Below, piece after piece: positions 1 through 7,724 of a stretch of 19,439 nucleotides of DNA. The notes below the pieces were generated by a model. That model saw nothing but the letters and a program-made list of their open reading frames with translations. It was not told where the DNA came from and searched no databases. The first letter of the stretch is position 1. Every line of letters begins with the position of its first letter. The position numbers and the translations under genes are program-made. Source of the stretch: Eubacteriales bacterium (GTDB lineage: Bacteria; Bacillota; Clostridia; Acetivibrionales; STF1-152); the NCBI GenBank assembly GCA_028703215.1, contig JAQVNH010000004.1:1-19439 (forward strand). The letters are read 5' to 3'.

Positions 1-42
1 ATAACATATTACAGCCGTGAAAAAAACCGGCAGCTCTAAGAA

Positions 43-77
43 TCGGAATTTGACCAGCCGGCCTTTCTTAATTCCGA
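43..77. repeat. Inverted repeat upstream of the desulfurase gene
   Basis: Arms TCGGAATT (43-50) and AATTCCGA (70-77) are exact complements, separated by 19 bases. The loop contains part of a second pairing, CCGGC (27-31) with GCCGG (57-61). It lies before the -10-like sequences at 85-95. It could be an operator or the 3' end structure of a gene to the left. No T-run follows, so a terminator is not supported. Confidence 0.35.
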
Positions 78-84
78 AATATAT

Positions 85-95
85 TATAATATAAT
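85..95 (+). promoter_or_regulatory. -10-like sequences for the desulfurase-thiI operon
   Basis: Two overlapping TATAAT hexamers (85-90 and 90-95) lie about 45-50 bases before the ATG at 140. No convincing -35 is found at 16-18 bases upstream, so an activator or a weak promoter is possible. A small palindrome (101-117) lies around the expected transcription start. Confidence 0.45.
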
Positions 96-100
96 CTGTA

Positions 101-117
101 ACGTGTAAAAAACACGT
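101..117. promoter_or_regulatory. Palindrome ACGTGT-N5-ACACGT near the expected transcription start
   Basis: Six-base arms are separated by five A residues. Its position just downstream of the -10 sequences suits an operator or a small 5' hairpin. The left arm matches one half of the palindrome in front of the GntR gene (on that gene's strand), but the spacing differs. Confidence 0.3.
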
Positions 118-139
118 AAATTTCCTGATGGAGCTGTTG

Positions 140-1312
140 ATGATCAATAATCAGATTTATTTGGATAACAGCGCGACTACTAAACCATACGACGAGGTAA
201 CCGATTTTATGAAACTGATCGGGAGCACCTGCTATGGCAATCCTTCCTCGATGCATTCGATGGGACTGAAAGCGCAGATGCTCATAAAAGAAGCAAGAGC
301 TTCTGTAGCCGAAACCATAGGTGCCCGTTCAAAAGAAATTTATTTTACTTCGGGAGGCACAGAGTCAAACAATCTGGCTATAGCAGGTTATATCGAAGCC
401 AATCCAAGAAACGGAAAGCATATTATAACCTCAAGCATCGAGCATCCGTCAGTGCTTGAAGTGATAAAATATCTTGAGAGAAAAGGCTTTAAGGCTGATT
501 ACATAAGACCGGACGTCAGCGGCAAGGTAAAAATCGAAGAACTGTCGAATGCGTTGCGTCCAGATACAGTGCTTGTAAGCATCATGTATATAAATAACGA
601 GACCGGATCGCTGCAGCCGATAAGAGAAATCGGAAATATAATCCGCAAATCAAATCCTAAAACAGTATTTCATTCTGATGCAGTTCAAGCTTATGGGAAA
701 ATAGCTCTAAACCCTGAGAATGACAACATCAGCCTTATGTCATTCAGCTCGCACAAAATACACGGACCCAAAGGAGCAGGCGCTCTTTATGTAAATAAAT
801 CCGTAAGGATAAAACCGATCTTATTGGGCGGCGGACAGGAATACGGGATCAGATCCGGAACTGAAAACGTCATTGGCATTTGTGGATTCGGAATGGCAGC
901 CAGAGTATGCCACGAGCATTTGGAATCAAATAATGAGCATTGCTCAAAATTAAAGGAAATTTTAAAGGAAGGCATTCTGAAAAATATAGAGAACACAGTA
1001 GTCATATCGGACAAAAACTCCTCTCCGTACATACTGAACGTGTCATTTCCGGGCATCACATCAGAGGTGCTGCTGCACAGCCTTGAGCAGAAAAACATCT
1101 TCATATCTGCCGGCGCCGCATGTCATTCAAATAAAAGCGGCAAGAGCTACGTCCTTGCAGAAATGGGCTGTGACAAAAAAACAGCCGATGGAGCAGTCAG
1201 AATAAGCCTTTCCATGTTCAGCACCGAAGATGAAATCAGACAGGTAATAAAAGAACTCACTGAGATCGTACCGATTTTACGAGCCTTAAAACAGAAAGGT
1301 TGCAAGAGATGA
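140..1312 (+). CDS. Cysteine desulfurase, NifS/IscS family (NifZ-like partner of ThiI)
   Basis: A PLP enzyme that takes sulfur from L-cysteine as an enzyme-bound persulfide and leaves alanine. The ATG at 140 is preferred to the in-frame one at 128: GGAG at 130-133 sits 6 bases before it, giving 390 residues. Visible motifs are the N-terminal YLDNSATT, the SSHKIHGPKG loop with the PLP lysine at residue 206, GIRSGTEN, and the catalytic cysteine at 328 in SAGAACHS. The lysine and cysteine fall at the numbers known for E. coli IscS. The stop overlaps the thiI start in an ATGA, so the two are translationally coupled. In Bacillus subtilis the desulfurase next to thiI (NifZ) is dedicated to tRNA 4-thiouridine synthesis. 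By context this gene probably does the same; a broader role in Fe-S or thiamine supply is not excluded. Confidence 0.93.
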   Translation: MINNQIYLDNSATTKPYDEVTDFMKLIGSTCYGNPSSMHSMGLKAQMLIKEARASVAETIGARSKEIYFTSGGTESNNLAIAGYIEANPRNGKHIITSSIEHPSVLEVIKYLERKGFKADYIRPDVSGKVKIEELSNALRPDTVLVSIMYINNETGSLQPIREIGNIIRKSNPKTVFHSDAVQAYGKIALNPENDNISLMSFSSHKIHGPKGAGALYVNKSVRIKPILLGGGQEYGIRSGTENVIGICGFGMAARVCHEHLESNNEHCSKLKEILKEGILKNIENTVVISDKNSSPYILNVSFPGITSEVLLHSLEQKNIFISAGAACHSNKSGKSYVLAEMGCDKKTADGAVRISLSMFSTEDEIRQVIKELTEIVPILRALKQKGCKR

Positions 1313-2496
1313 AGAAAGTGATTTTGATGCGATGCGGGGAATTGATGCTGAAAGGACTTAACAGGCCTTATTTTGAAAAAATGCTGGTAAACAGTATAAA
1401 AAAAGCAGTGGGCAATCTTGGAGAGTCAAAAATAATCAAAACTCAGGGCAGGATATTTTTAGAACCCGAATTTGACGATTATGACATAAAAAAAGGCATC
1501 AGAGCAGTCTCGAAAGTATTCGGAATTGTTTCATCAAGCGATGCGGTCAAGATACCGTGCGAAATCAACGAGGTCATCCGGACAACGATTTTGATCACGG
1601 AAGAATTGCTGAAACAAAATAATTTCAGTTCATTCAAAATCATCGCCAAAAGAGCGGACAAGAGTTTCGAACTCAATTCTCCTGAAATATGCGCTTTGGC
1701 AGGAGGCAAGGTGCTCGAAAAATTTCCTCGCCTTAGAGTTGACGTTCAGAAACCCGATTTTACCATATATATTGAAATTCGCGAATCAGCTTATTTATAT
1801 ACAGAAATAATCCCGGGTATGGGAGGTCTTCCGGCAGGAACAAACGGAAGAGGAATGCTTCTGCTTTCCGGAGGGATCGACAGCCCGGTGGCGGGATGGA
1901 TGATGGCGAGAAGGGGCTTGGGCCTGAATGCTGTCCATTTTCAAAGTCCTCCGTTCACAAGCGAGCGCTCGCTTGAAAAAGTCAAAGAGCTCGCCGGGAT
2001 ATTGTCGATATACTGCGGGGCGATAAAACTGCACATCGTTCCTTTCACAAAGATACAACTGGCAATAAATGAAAAATGTCCTTTGGACGAAGGGACCGTA
2101 ATAACAAGAAGATTTATGATGAGGATCGCCGAAGCGCTTGCGGCAAAATCAGGATGTCAGGCTCTTATAACAGGAGAAAGCGTCGGCCAGGTCGCGAGTC
2201 AGACTATACAAAGCATTAACGCGATCAATGAGGTCGTTAAAATGCCTGTTTTCAGACCGCTTATAGGGATCGACAAAAACGAGACAGTTGATATCGCAAG
2301 GAAGATAGACACATATGACACATCTATCCTGCCATTTGAAGACTGTTGTACCGTATTTGTGGCAAAACATCCAAATATAAGGCCTTTAACGAAAGAAATC
2401 ATAAAATCCGAAAAATCGCTGAACATAGACGAGCTTACAGCAGATGCCATCGACAGTATCGAAATAATTGATATTGAACCAGCATATATAAGATAA
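1309..2496 (+). CDS. thiI: tRNA 4-thiouridine synthase ThiI, short form without rhodanese domain
   Basis: Adenylates and thiolates uridine 8 of tRNA, and in some bacteria also supplies sulfur for the thiamine thiazole. The order is an N-terminal ferredoxin-like/THUMP region (about 1-165) followed by a PP-loop ATPase with SGGIDS at residues 187-192. A conserved cysteine pair follows in FEDCC (346-347), where family members place a cysteine important for sulfur transfer. At 395 residues it ends after the PP-loop domain, so it lacks the C-terminal rhodanese domain of the E. coli protein, as usual in Firmicutes. The ATG at 1309 overlaps the desulfurase stop (1310-1312), with AAAGG at 1295-1299 upstream. 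A longer TTG start at 1300 is less likely. Sulfur is presumably delivered directly by the upstream desulfurase. Confidence 0.95.
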   Translation: MKKVILMRCGELMLKGLNRPYFEKMLVNSIKKAVGNLGESKIIKTQGRIFLEPEFDDYDIKKGIRAVSKVFGIVSSSDAVKIPCEINEVIRTTILITEELLKQNNFSSFKIIAKRADKSFELNSPEICALAGGKVLEKFPRLRVDVQKPDFTIYIEIRESAYLYTEIIPGMGGLPAGTNGRGMLLLSGGIDSPVAGWMMARRGLGLNAVHFQSPPFTSERSLEKVKELAGILSIYCGAIKLHIVPFTKIQLAINEKCPLDEGTVITRRFMMRIAEALAAKSGCQALITGESVGQVASQTIQSINAINEVVKMPVFRPLIGIDKNETVDIARKIDTYDTSILPFEDCCTVFVAKHPNIRPLTKEIIKSEKSLNIDELTADAIDSIEIIDIEPAYIR

Positions 2497-2528
2497 GCAT
2501 ATTGAACGACATTTATAGAAGAATCCGA

Positions 2529-2534
2529 TATAAT
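2529..2534 (+). promoter_or_regulatory. Candidate -10 (TATAAT) for the AIR synthase-like gene
   Basis: A perfect TATAAT with transcription expected near 2541, about 30 bases before the TTG start at 2572. The only -35-like hexamer, TTGAAC at 2502-2507, is 21 bases away, longer than ideal. It supports the downstream TTG rather than the GTG at 2542 as the true start. Confidence 0.45.
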
Positions 2535-2571
2535 ATTAAATGTGATAAATCAAAAACTGAGGGTGGTCCGA

Positions 2572-3564
2572 TTGAAAATAGGAAAACTGCCAAACAAGCT
2601 GCTGCATGAAATAGTTATAGGAAAAATAAAGAGCAACAGAAAAGAAGTCCTGCTCAGACCCGGAATAGGAGAGGACTGCAGCGCTATCGATTTCAAAAAA
2701 GACATATGCGTTCTGTCAAGCGATCCCATCACAGGAGCTCTGAACAATCTGGGAACACTTGCTGTTAATGTAGCGTGCAATGATCTTGCTTCTTGCGGGG
2801 CGGAACCGGTTGGACTCATGGTAACGATCCTCGCCCCTCCGAGTGCGAAAAAAGAGGATATTGAGAATATAATGGATCAGATGTGCACAGCAGCCGGACT
2901 TGTTAATGCCGACATAATAGGAGGGCACACAGAGATAACCGATGCCGTAAAAAGATTTGTCATAAGCACGACTTGTGTTGGAAAAGTAAAAAAAGACCTG
3001 ATGGTAACATCATCCGGCGCCCGGGCCGGAGACAAGATAGTACTGACAAAATATGCGGGAATGGAAGGCACCGCAATTATAGCCTATGATATGCAAAATG
3101 AACTCAGCACCTTTCTCGACGGCGGGAGTATCAGTGAAGCGCAAAAATATATCGAAAGAATAAGCGTCCTTAAAGAGGGCTTGATCGCGGCCGAAGAAGG
3201 GGCAAGCGCAATGCATGATGTGACTGAGGGCGGCGTATTCGGAGCGGTTTGGGAAATATGCGAGGCATCAGGAAAAGGAGCAGAAATATATCCCGATAAA
3301 ATACCGGTTACAGAGACAACATTAAAAATATGCAGACACTACGGGATAGACGCATTCAAACTAATATCAAGCGGATGCATGCTGATAACAATAAAAGACC
3401 CTGACAGGCTTATTCGGTTGCTTGCAGGTACCGGCGTAAAGGCAACTGTTATCGGTGAAATCACTGAAGATAAGGCCAGAAAACTAATAATAAAAAACAA
3501 TGTAAGAGAAATGGAAGCTCCCGAAACGGACGAGCTTTACAAAGTTGTCATAAAGAACACATAA
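2572..3564 (+). CDS. AIR synthase-related (PurM/HypE/ThiL superfamily) protein
   Basis: Belongs to the PurM/HypE/SelD/ThiL superfamily of ATP-binding enzymes, but the substrate cannot be read from the sequence. Visible are the N-terminal glycine/acidic motif PGIGEDCSAID (residues 30-40), SSDPITGA (49-56), the superfamily core NVACNDLASCGAEP (66-79) and GGHTEIT (117-123). A second domain carries HDVTEGG. The TTG at 2572 is preferred because it is preceded by GAGGGTGG (2559-2566) and begins MKIGKLPN. An in-frame GTG at 2542 would lie almost at the predicted transcription start. This gives 330 residues, normal for the family. No hydrogenase, purine or thiamine genes adjoin it, so a specific HypE or ThiL role is not supported. 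Family membership is secure; function is not. Confidence 0.85.
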   Translation: MKIGKLPNKLLHEIVIGKIKSNRKEVLLRPGIGEDCSAIDFKKDICVLSSDPITGALNNLGTLAVNVACNDLASCGAEPVGLMVTILAPPSAKKEDIENIMDQMCTAAGLVNADIIGGHTEITDAVKRFVISTTCVGKVKKDLMVTSSGARAGDKIVLTKYAGMEGTAIIAYDMQNELSTFLDGGSISEAQKYIERISVLKEGLIAAEEGASAMHDVTEGGVFGAVWEICEASGKGAEIYPDKIPVTETTLKICRHYGIDAFKLISSGCMLITIKDPDRLIRLLAGTGVKATVIGEITEDKARKLIIKNNVREMEAPETDELYKVVIKNT

Positions 3565-3586
3565 GAGAATATTGCTCATTTGAAAA

Positions 3587-3615
3587 TTGACACCGATAAA
3601 AGCGTGGATTATAAT
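3587..3615 (+). promoter_or_regulatory. Perfect consensus SigA promoter of glyA
   Basis: TTGACA (3587-3592), a 17-base spacer, and TATAAT (3610-3615). Both hexamers and the spacing are ideal. Transcription should start near 3622, about 34 bases before the glyA ATG. The short leader leaves no room for a riboswitch or T-box. Confidence 0.88.
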
Positions 3616-3655
3616 CACAATAAAATATTCGCAAAAGTAAACAAGGAGGGGCAGC

Positions 3656-4894
3656 ATGTTTGAGCTCAAGGAGATAAGAAAGATAGACATCGACGCGGCG
3701 GAAGCCATAGAAAAGGAAATCGGCAGACAAAGGAATAAAATCGAGCTTATAGCTTCGGAAAACTTTGTCAGCAAAGCTGTTTTGGAGGCAATGGGAACTC
3801 CGCTTACAAACAAATATGCCGAAGGATATCCGGGGAAAAGATATTATGGCGGCTGTGAGTACGTCGACATGGTTGAGGATCTTGCGCGTGAGCGAGCCAA
3901 AAAAATATTCGGCGCCGATCATGCGAATGTGCAGCCCCATTCGGGAGCGCAGGCTAATATGGCTGTGTTTTTCGCCATCCTCACTCACGGAGATACCATA
4001 CTCGGCATGGATCTTTCACATGGCGGACATTTAAGCCACGGAATGGCAAAAAATTTCTCAGGGAAATACTTTAATGCGGTTTTTTATGGAGTAAGAAAAG
4101 ACAATTGCCTTATAGATTATGATCAGGTCCGAACGCTTGCAAAAGAGCACAGGCCTAAACTCATAATCGCAGGCGCGAGCGCGTATCCCAGGATAATAGA
4201 TTTTAAGCTTTTCAGGGAGATCGCGGACGAGACCGGCGCTTATCTGATGGTCGACATGGCACATATCGCGGGGCTTGTTGCTGCCGGAGTACATCCAAAT
4301 CCTGTGCCGTACGCTGATTTTGTAACTACAACAACACACAAAACACTTTGCGGGCCCAGAGGCGGGATGATATTATGCAGGAGCGAATTCGCGAAAGCCA
4401 TTGACAGCGCCATATTCCCGGGAATCCAGGGAGGTCCGCTTATGCACATGATCGCCGCAAAGGCTGTCAACTTCAAAGAGGTAATGAGTGAAGAATTCAA
4501 TGAAAAGCAAAGACAGACAGTCAGAAATGCCCAGGCTCTTGCCAATGCGCTCATGAGGAACGGATTCAAGATCGTTTCTGGAGGAACCGACAATCATCTG
4601 ATGCTGGTCGATCTCAGCGACAAGAATGTGACAGGGAAGGATGCTCAACTGCTGCTTGATGACGTAAATATAACGGTCAATAAAAACGGGATACCATTCG
4701 ACGCAAAAAGCCCGTTCATCACAAGCGGAATAAGACTTGGAACTCCTGCAGTCACAACGAGGGGAATGAAAGAAAAGGATATGGAAGAAATCGCTGAAAT
4801 AATCGCGATTTCATTGACGGATATGGCTAGCTCAAAACAACAGATCGAAAAAAGAGTCGATGCGCTCCTGAAAAAATATCCCATATATGAATAA
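3656..4894 (+). CDS. glyA: Serine hydroxymethyltransferase
   Basis: A PLP enzyme that interconverts serine plus tetrahydrofolate with glycine plus 5,10-methylene-tetrahydrofolate, the main source of one-carbon units. The 412 residues match bacterial SHMT. Visible are LIASENFVS near the N-terminus, the YPGKRYYGGCEYVD substrate/dimer motif, HSGAQAN, and the PLP lysine at residue 229 in TTTTHKTLCGPRGG, the same number as in E. coli. A near-ideal AAGGAGGGG precedes the ATG. Its own perfect SigA-type promoter lies at 3587-3615, giving a leader of only about 35 bases, so no riboswitch fits. rarA follows after 21 bases and is probably co-transcribed. Confidence 0.98.
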   Translation: MFELKEIRKIDIDAAEAIEKEIGRQRNKIELIASENFVSKAVLEAMGTPLTNKYAEGYPGKRYYGGCEYVDMVEDLARERAKKIFGADHANVQPHSGAQANMAVFFAILTHGDTILGMDLSHGGHLSHGMAKNFSGKYFNAVFYGVRKDNCLIDYDQVRTLAKEHRPKLIIAGASAYPRIIDFKLFREIADETGAYLMVDMAHIAGLVAAGVHPNPVPYADFVTTTTHKTLCGPRGGMILCRSEFAKAIDSAIFPGIQGGPLMHMIAAKAVNFKEVMSEEFNEKQRQTVRNAQALANALMRNGFKIVSGGTDNHLMLVDLSDKNVTGKDAQLLLDDVNITVNKNGIPFDAKSPFITSGIRLGTPAVTTRGMKEKDMEEIAEIIAISLTDMASSKQQIEKRVDALLKKYPIYE

Positions 4895-4915
4895 TTATTT
4901 AGGGAGAAATAATAA

Positions 4916-6196
4916 TTGAAAGAACCTCTGGCCTACAGAATGTGTCCGAGAAATCTCGAAGAGTTCGCAGGGCAGGAGGATATTGTCGGAAAAGGCAAAC
5001 TGTTATATAGAATGATCAAAGCCGACAGAATATCCTCAATAATACTATACGGCCCTCCGGGCACCGGGAAGACATCATTGGCCAAAATAATCGCTCTGAC
5101 GACCAAATCCAATTTTGAAAAGCTTAATGCCGTTTCAGCGGGCGTAAAGGATATAAAAAAGGTAGCCGAGGATGCCCAGAACATATTGCTTAATAAAAAC
5201 GGCAGGACGGTTCTTTTTATAGACGAGATCCACAGATTTAACAAAGCGCAGCAGGATGCTCTTTTGCCTTATGTTGAAAACGGCACGATAGTTATGATCG
5301 GCGCGACTACCGAAAATCCTTTTTTTACTGTAAACAAATCCCTGGTTTCTAGATCTTCGGTATTTATGCTCAAACCCCTTGAAAAAGCTGATATTCTTAA
5401 AATCCTGGCTAATTCCTTGTCAGATAAAGAGAGAGGTCTTGGAAATTACGAGCTTGATATCGAAGAAGATGTCCTCGAATTTCTCTCAGACATAAGCAAC
5501 GGAGATGCGAGAATAGCGCTAAACGGTCTGGAATTGGCTGTTCTGACCTCAGAACCGGGCAAGGACGGGAGAATACGCATAGGGCTCGATACGGCCATGG
5601 AAAGCGTTCAAAAGAGAGTTATAACCTTTGACAGATCTGCGGAAAGCCATTACGACAATATCAGCGCGTTTATTAAATCAATGCGCGGAAGCGATCCCGA
5701 TGCAGTTTCCTTTTATCTTGCAAGAGCTTTATATGCGGGTGAAGACCCAATGTTCCTAGCCAGAAGGATAATGATATGCGCATCTGAAGATGTTGGAATG
5801 GCAAATCCCAACGCACTGATCTTAGCAGCAGCGGCAGCTCAGGCAGTTGATATGATAGGGATGCCGGAGGCCAGAATAATACTGACACATGCGGCAATAA
5901 TGGTAGCTGCCAGTCCAAAGTCAAACTCAGTCATAAAAGCGATCGATTCTGCAATGAATGATGTGCAAAACAAGCGTACGGGAGAAGTTCCAATGCACTT
6001 AAGAAATGCAGCTGTAAAAGGCATGAGGGAACTTGGTTACGGAGATGGCTACAAATATGCCCATGATTACCCGGGCAATATCGTGGATCTTCAATATCTT
6101 CCTGATGAAATAAAAGGGACTGTGTATTATGATCCCTCGGAAAACGGTTACGAAGGGAAGATCAGGGAGTGGCTGCTGAAAAGGAGGAAAAAGTGA
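4916..6196 (+). CDS. rarA: Replication-associated recombination protein A (RarA/MgsA), AAA+ ATPase
   Basis: A clamp-loader-like AAA+ ATPase that acts at stalled replication forks. Walker A is GPPGTGKTS at residues 46-54; Walker B is VLFIDEIHRF with D103 and E104; sensor 1 is GATTENPFF. The C-terminal half has the family's SLARALYAGEDP-like region (here FYLARALYAGEDP) and the MHLRNA motif. Its 426 residues are usual for the family. The start is a TTG at 4916 with AGGGAG at 4901-4906, nine bases upstream. The stop (6194-6196) overlaps by one base the ATG of the small membrane protein. It sits 21 bases behind glyA, so expression probably follows the glyA promoter. Confidence 0.95.
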   Translation: MKEPLAYRMCPRNLEEFAGQEDIVGKGKLLYRMIKADRISSIILYGPPGTGKTSLAKIIALTTKSNFEKLNAVSAGVKDIKKVAEDAQNILLNKNGRTVLFIDEIHRFNKAQQDALLPYVENGTIVMIGATTENPFFTVNKSLVSRSSVFMLKPLEKADILKILANSLSDKERGLGNYELDIEEDVLEFLSDISNGDARIALNGLELAVLTSEPGKDGRIRIGLDTAMESVQKRVITFDRSAESHYDNISAFIKSMRGSDPDAVSFYLARALYAGEDPMFLARRIMICASEDVGMANPNALILAAAAAQAVDMIGMPEARIILTHAAIMVAASPKSNSVIKAIDSAMNDVQNKRTGEVPMHLRNAAVKGMRELGYGDGYKYAHDYPGNIVDLQYLPDEIKGTVYYDPSENGYEGKIREWLLKRRKK

Positions 6197-6462
6197 TGCT
6201 TAAAAGAATAGGAGCGTGGCTTCTTCTGCTGTTGTTCGTTCTTTTAATGATTAACATAATGTTTATCGGATGGCAGGAAGTTTTAAGCGGAGCATTATAT
6301 ATCGTGATTTTTATTGCTTATGCCTTATTTGCGCTTAGAAAAAGCACGAATGAAACAATCGACAAAAATGAAAAAATGAAAGAATCGATGGGGAATATAT
6401 ATTCAGATACATATTCAGAAGATTCAGTTAAAATAAAGGATGAAGAGGAGTCTAAGAAATGA
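6196..6462 (+). CDS. Small two-helix membrane protein of unknown function
   Basis: Not recognised. It is 88 residues from the ATG at 6196, preceded by AAGGAGG (6181-6187) inside the rarA 3' end. Two hydrophobic stretches, about residues 5-26 (leucine-rich) and 29-47, are joined by a two-residue turn. They are followed by a highly charged, acidic tail (48-88) with many Lys, Glu, Asp and Ser. The basic MLKR start suggests both termini are cytoplasmic. It is linked to both neighbours by overlaps: one base with rarA and an ATGA with the LarA-family gene. It is therefore clearly translated as part of that operon. No enzymatic motif is visible. Confidence 0.85.
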   Translation: MLKRIGAWLLLLLFVLLMINIMFIGWQEVLSGALYIVIFIAYALFALRKSTNETIDKNEKMKESMGNIYSDTYSEDSVKIKDEEESKK

Positions 6463-7721
6463 AAATAGAATTTGGCTACGGTAAATCAAATCTGTCTTTT
6501 GATATCGATGAAGAAAATATAATCAAGATTCTTCAATTGAATTGTTCAAACAATATCACAGATGAAACAGAAGAGATAGAGCATGCCCTCAATAATCCCA
6601 TTGGCACAGGAACGATCGGAGAAATATTCAAACCGGGCGAAAAGATAGTGATCATAACCAGCGACATTACCAGACCGATGCCTACAAGAGTTGTTTTGCC
6701 TGTATTGGTAAACCGCCTGATAGAAGCCGGCTGCTCCGAATCTGATATGACCGTTGTGTTTGCATTGGGAAACCACAGAAAACATACGGAGGAAGAAAAA
6801 AAGTACTTGATGGGGGAGGCGCTTTACGGCAAAATCAAATGTCTGGACAGCGATGTCACGGATTGCGTAGCTGTCGGATCTTCAAAATCCGGAACGCCTT
6901 ATGAAATTTTCAAAAAAGTTGCCGAGGCAGACAGAAGGATCTGTCTGGGCAATATAGAATACCATTATTTTGCAGGTTACAGCGGGGGAGCAAAGGCAAT
7001 AATGCCGGGGGTATCAACACCGAAAGCAATACAGGCGAATCATAGCAAAATGATACTGGATGCAGCCAGAGCAGGTTATATAGATGGAAATCCTGTAAGG
7101 CAGGACATAGATGATGTGGCTGATTTTGTGCCGATCGACTTTATAATAAATGTTGTGCTGGATGAAAAGAAAAGGATTTTAAAAGCCTTCGCAGGACACC
7201 ACATATCAGCGCACAGAGAAGGGTGCAAATATCTTGACAGCTTATACAGCGTTGGAATTCCGAAACGCGCGGAAATCGTAATAACGACTCCCGGAGGTTA
7301 TCCCAAGGATATTAATGTGTATCAGGCGCAAAAATCTTTGGATAATGCAAAGCATGCCGTAAAGGACGGGGGAATCATCATTTTTGTCGCACAATGTGCG
7401 GAAGGCCTCGGAGAAAAGGTTTTTGAAAGATGGATAAACGAAGCTGAGTCACCGGAAGACATCATAAATAAAATATGCTCGCATTTTGAACTGGGAGGAC
7501 ATAAAGCCGCAGCAATAGCGCTTGTGCAAAAAAAGGCGCGGATATATATGGTTTCGGACCTCGATGACTCTCTTGTAAGAAAAATGTTTATGGTTCCGTT
7601 CGATTCGGTGGATGACGCACTTAAAAGCGCATTTAAGGAATGCGGGAGGGATGCGGGAGTAATTATTATGCCCTATGGCGGTTCGACACTTCCGTGTGAA
7701 CAAAACCTCAAAAATTCATAG
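6459..7721 (+). CDS. LarA family protein (nickel-pincer racemase/epimerase-like)
   Basis: Related to lactate racemase LarA, which uses the nickel-pincer nucleotide cofactor to racemise 2-hydroxyacids. The key residues of Lactobacillus plantarum LarA are all present: SDITRP gives D69 and R72 (LarA D72/R75); GNHRKH gives H106 (H108); EYHYFAGYSGGAK gives H169 and K179 (H174 and the cofactor-binding K184); ANHSKM gives H195 (nickel ligand H200). Spacings match exactly from H169 to H195. At 420 residues it has normal length. The ATG overlaps the upstream stop in an ATGA, with GAGGAG at 6445-6450. No larB, larC or larE is in the window, so cofactor supply must come from elsewhere. The substrate is unknown: many LarA homologues act on 2-hydroxyacids other than lactate. 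Confidence 0.88.
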   Translation: MKIEFGYGKSNLSFDIDEENIIKILQLNCSNNITDETEEIEHALNNPIGTGTIGEIFKPGEKIVIITSDITRPMPTRVVLPVLVNRLIEAGCSESDMTVVFALGNHRKHTEEEKKYLMGEALYGKIKCLDSDVTDCVAVGSSKSGTPYEIFKKVAEADRRICLGNIEYHYFAGYSGGAKAIMPGVSTPKAIQANHSKMILDAARAGYIDGNPVRQDIDDVADFVPIDFIINVVLDEKKRILKAFAGHHISAHREGCKYLDSLYSVGIPKRAEIVITTPGGYPKDINVYQAQKSLDNAKHAVKDGGIIIFVAQCAEGLGEKVFERWINEAESPEDIINKICSHFELGGHKAAAIALVQKKARIYMVSDLDDSLVRKMFMVPFDSVDDALKSAFKECGRDAGVIIMPYGGSTLPCEQNLKNS

Positions 7722-7724
7722 CTC

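Noticed and set aside
128..139. Upstream ATG at 128 as start of the desulfurase
   Set aside because: GGAG at 130-133 would lie inside the frame; it is well placed for the ATG at 140, which also gives standard numbering of the active-site residues.
2572..3564. Calling the AIR synthase-like gene hypE, thiL or selD
   Set aside because: Only superfamily motifs are visible, and no hydrogenase, thiamine or selenium genes are nearby.
3548..3988. A 146-codon open frame on the - strand at the start of glyA
   Set aside because: It covers the glyA promoter and N-terminal coding region in antisense; no family motif or ribosome site of note.
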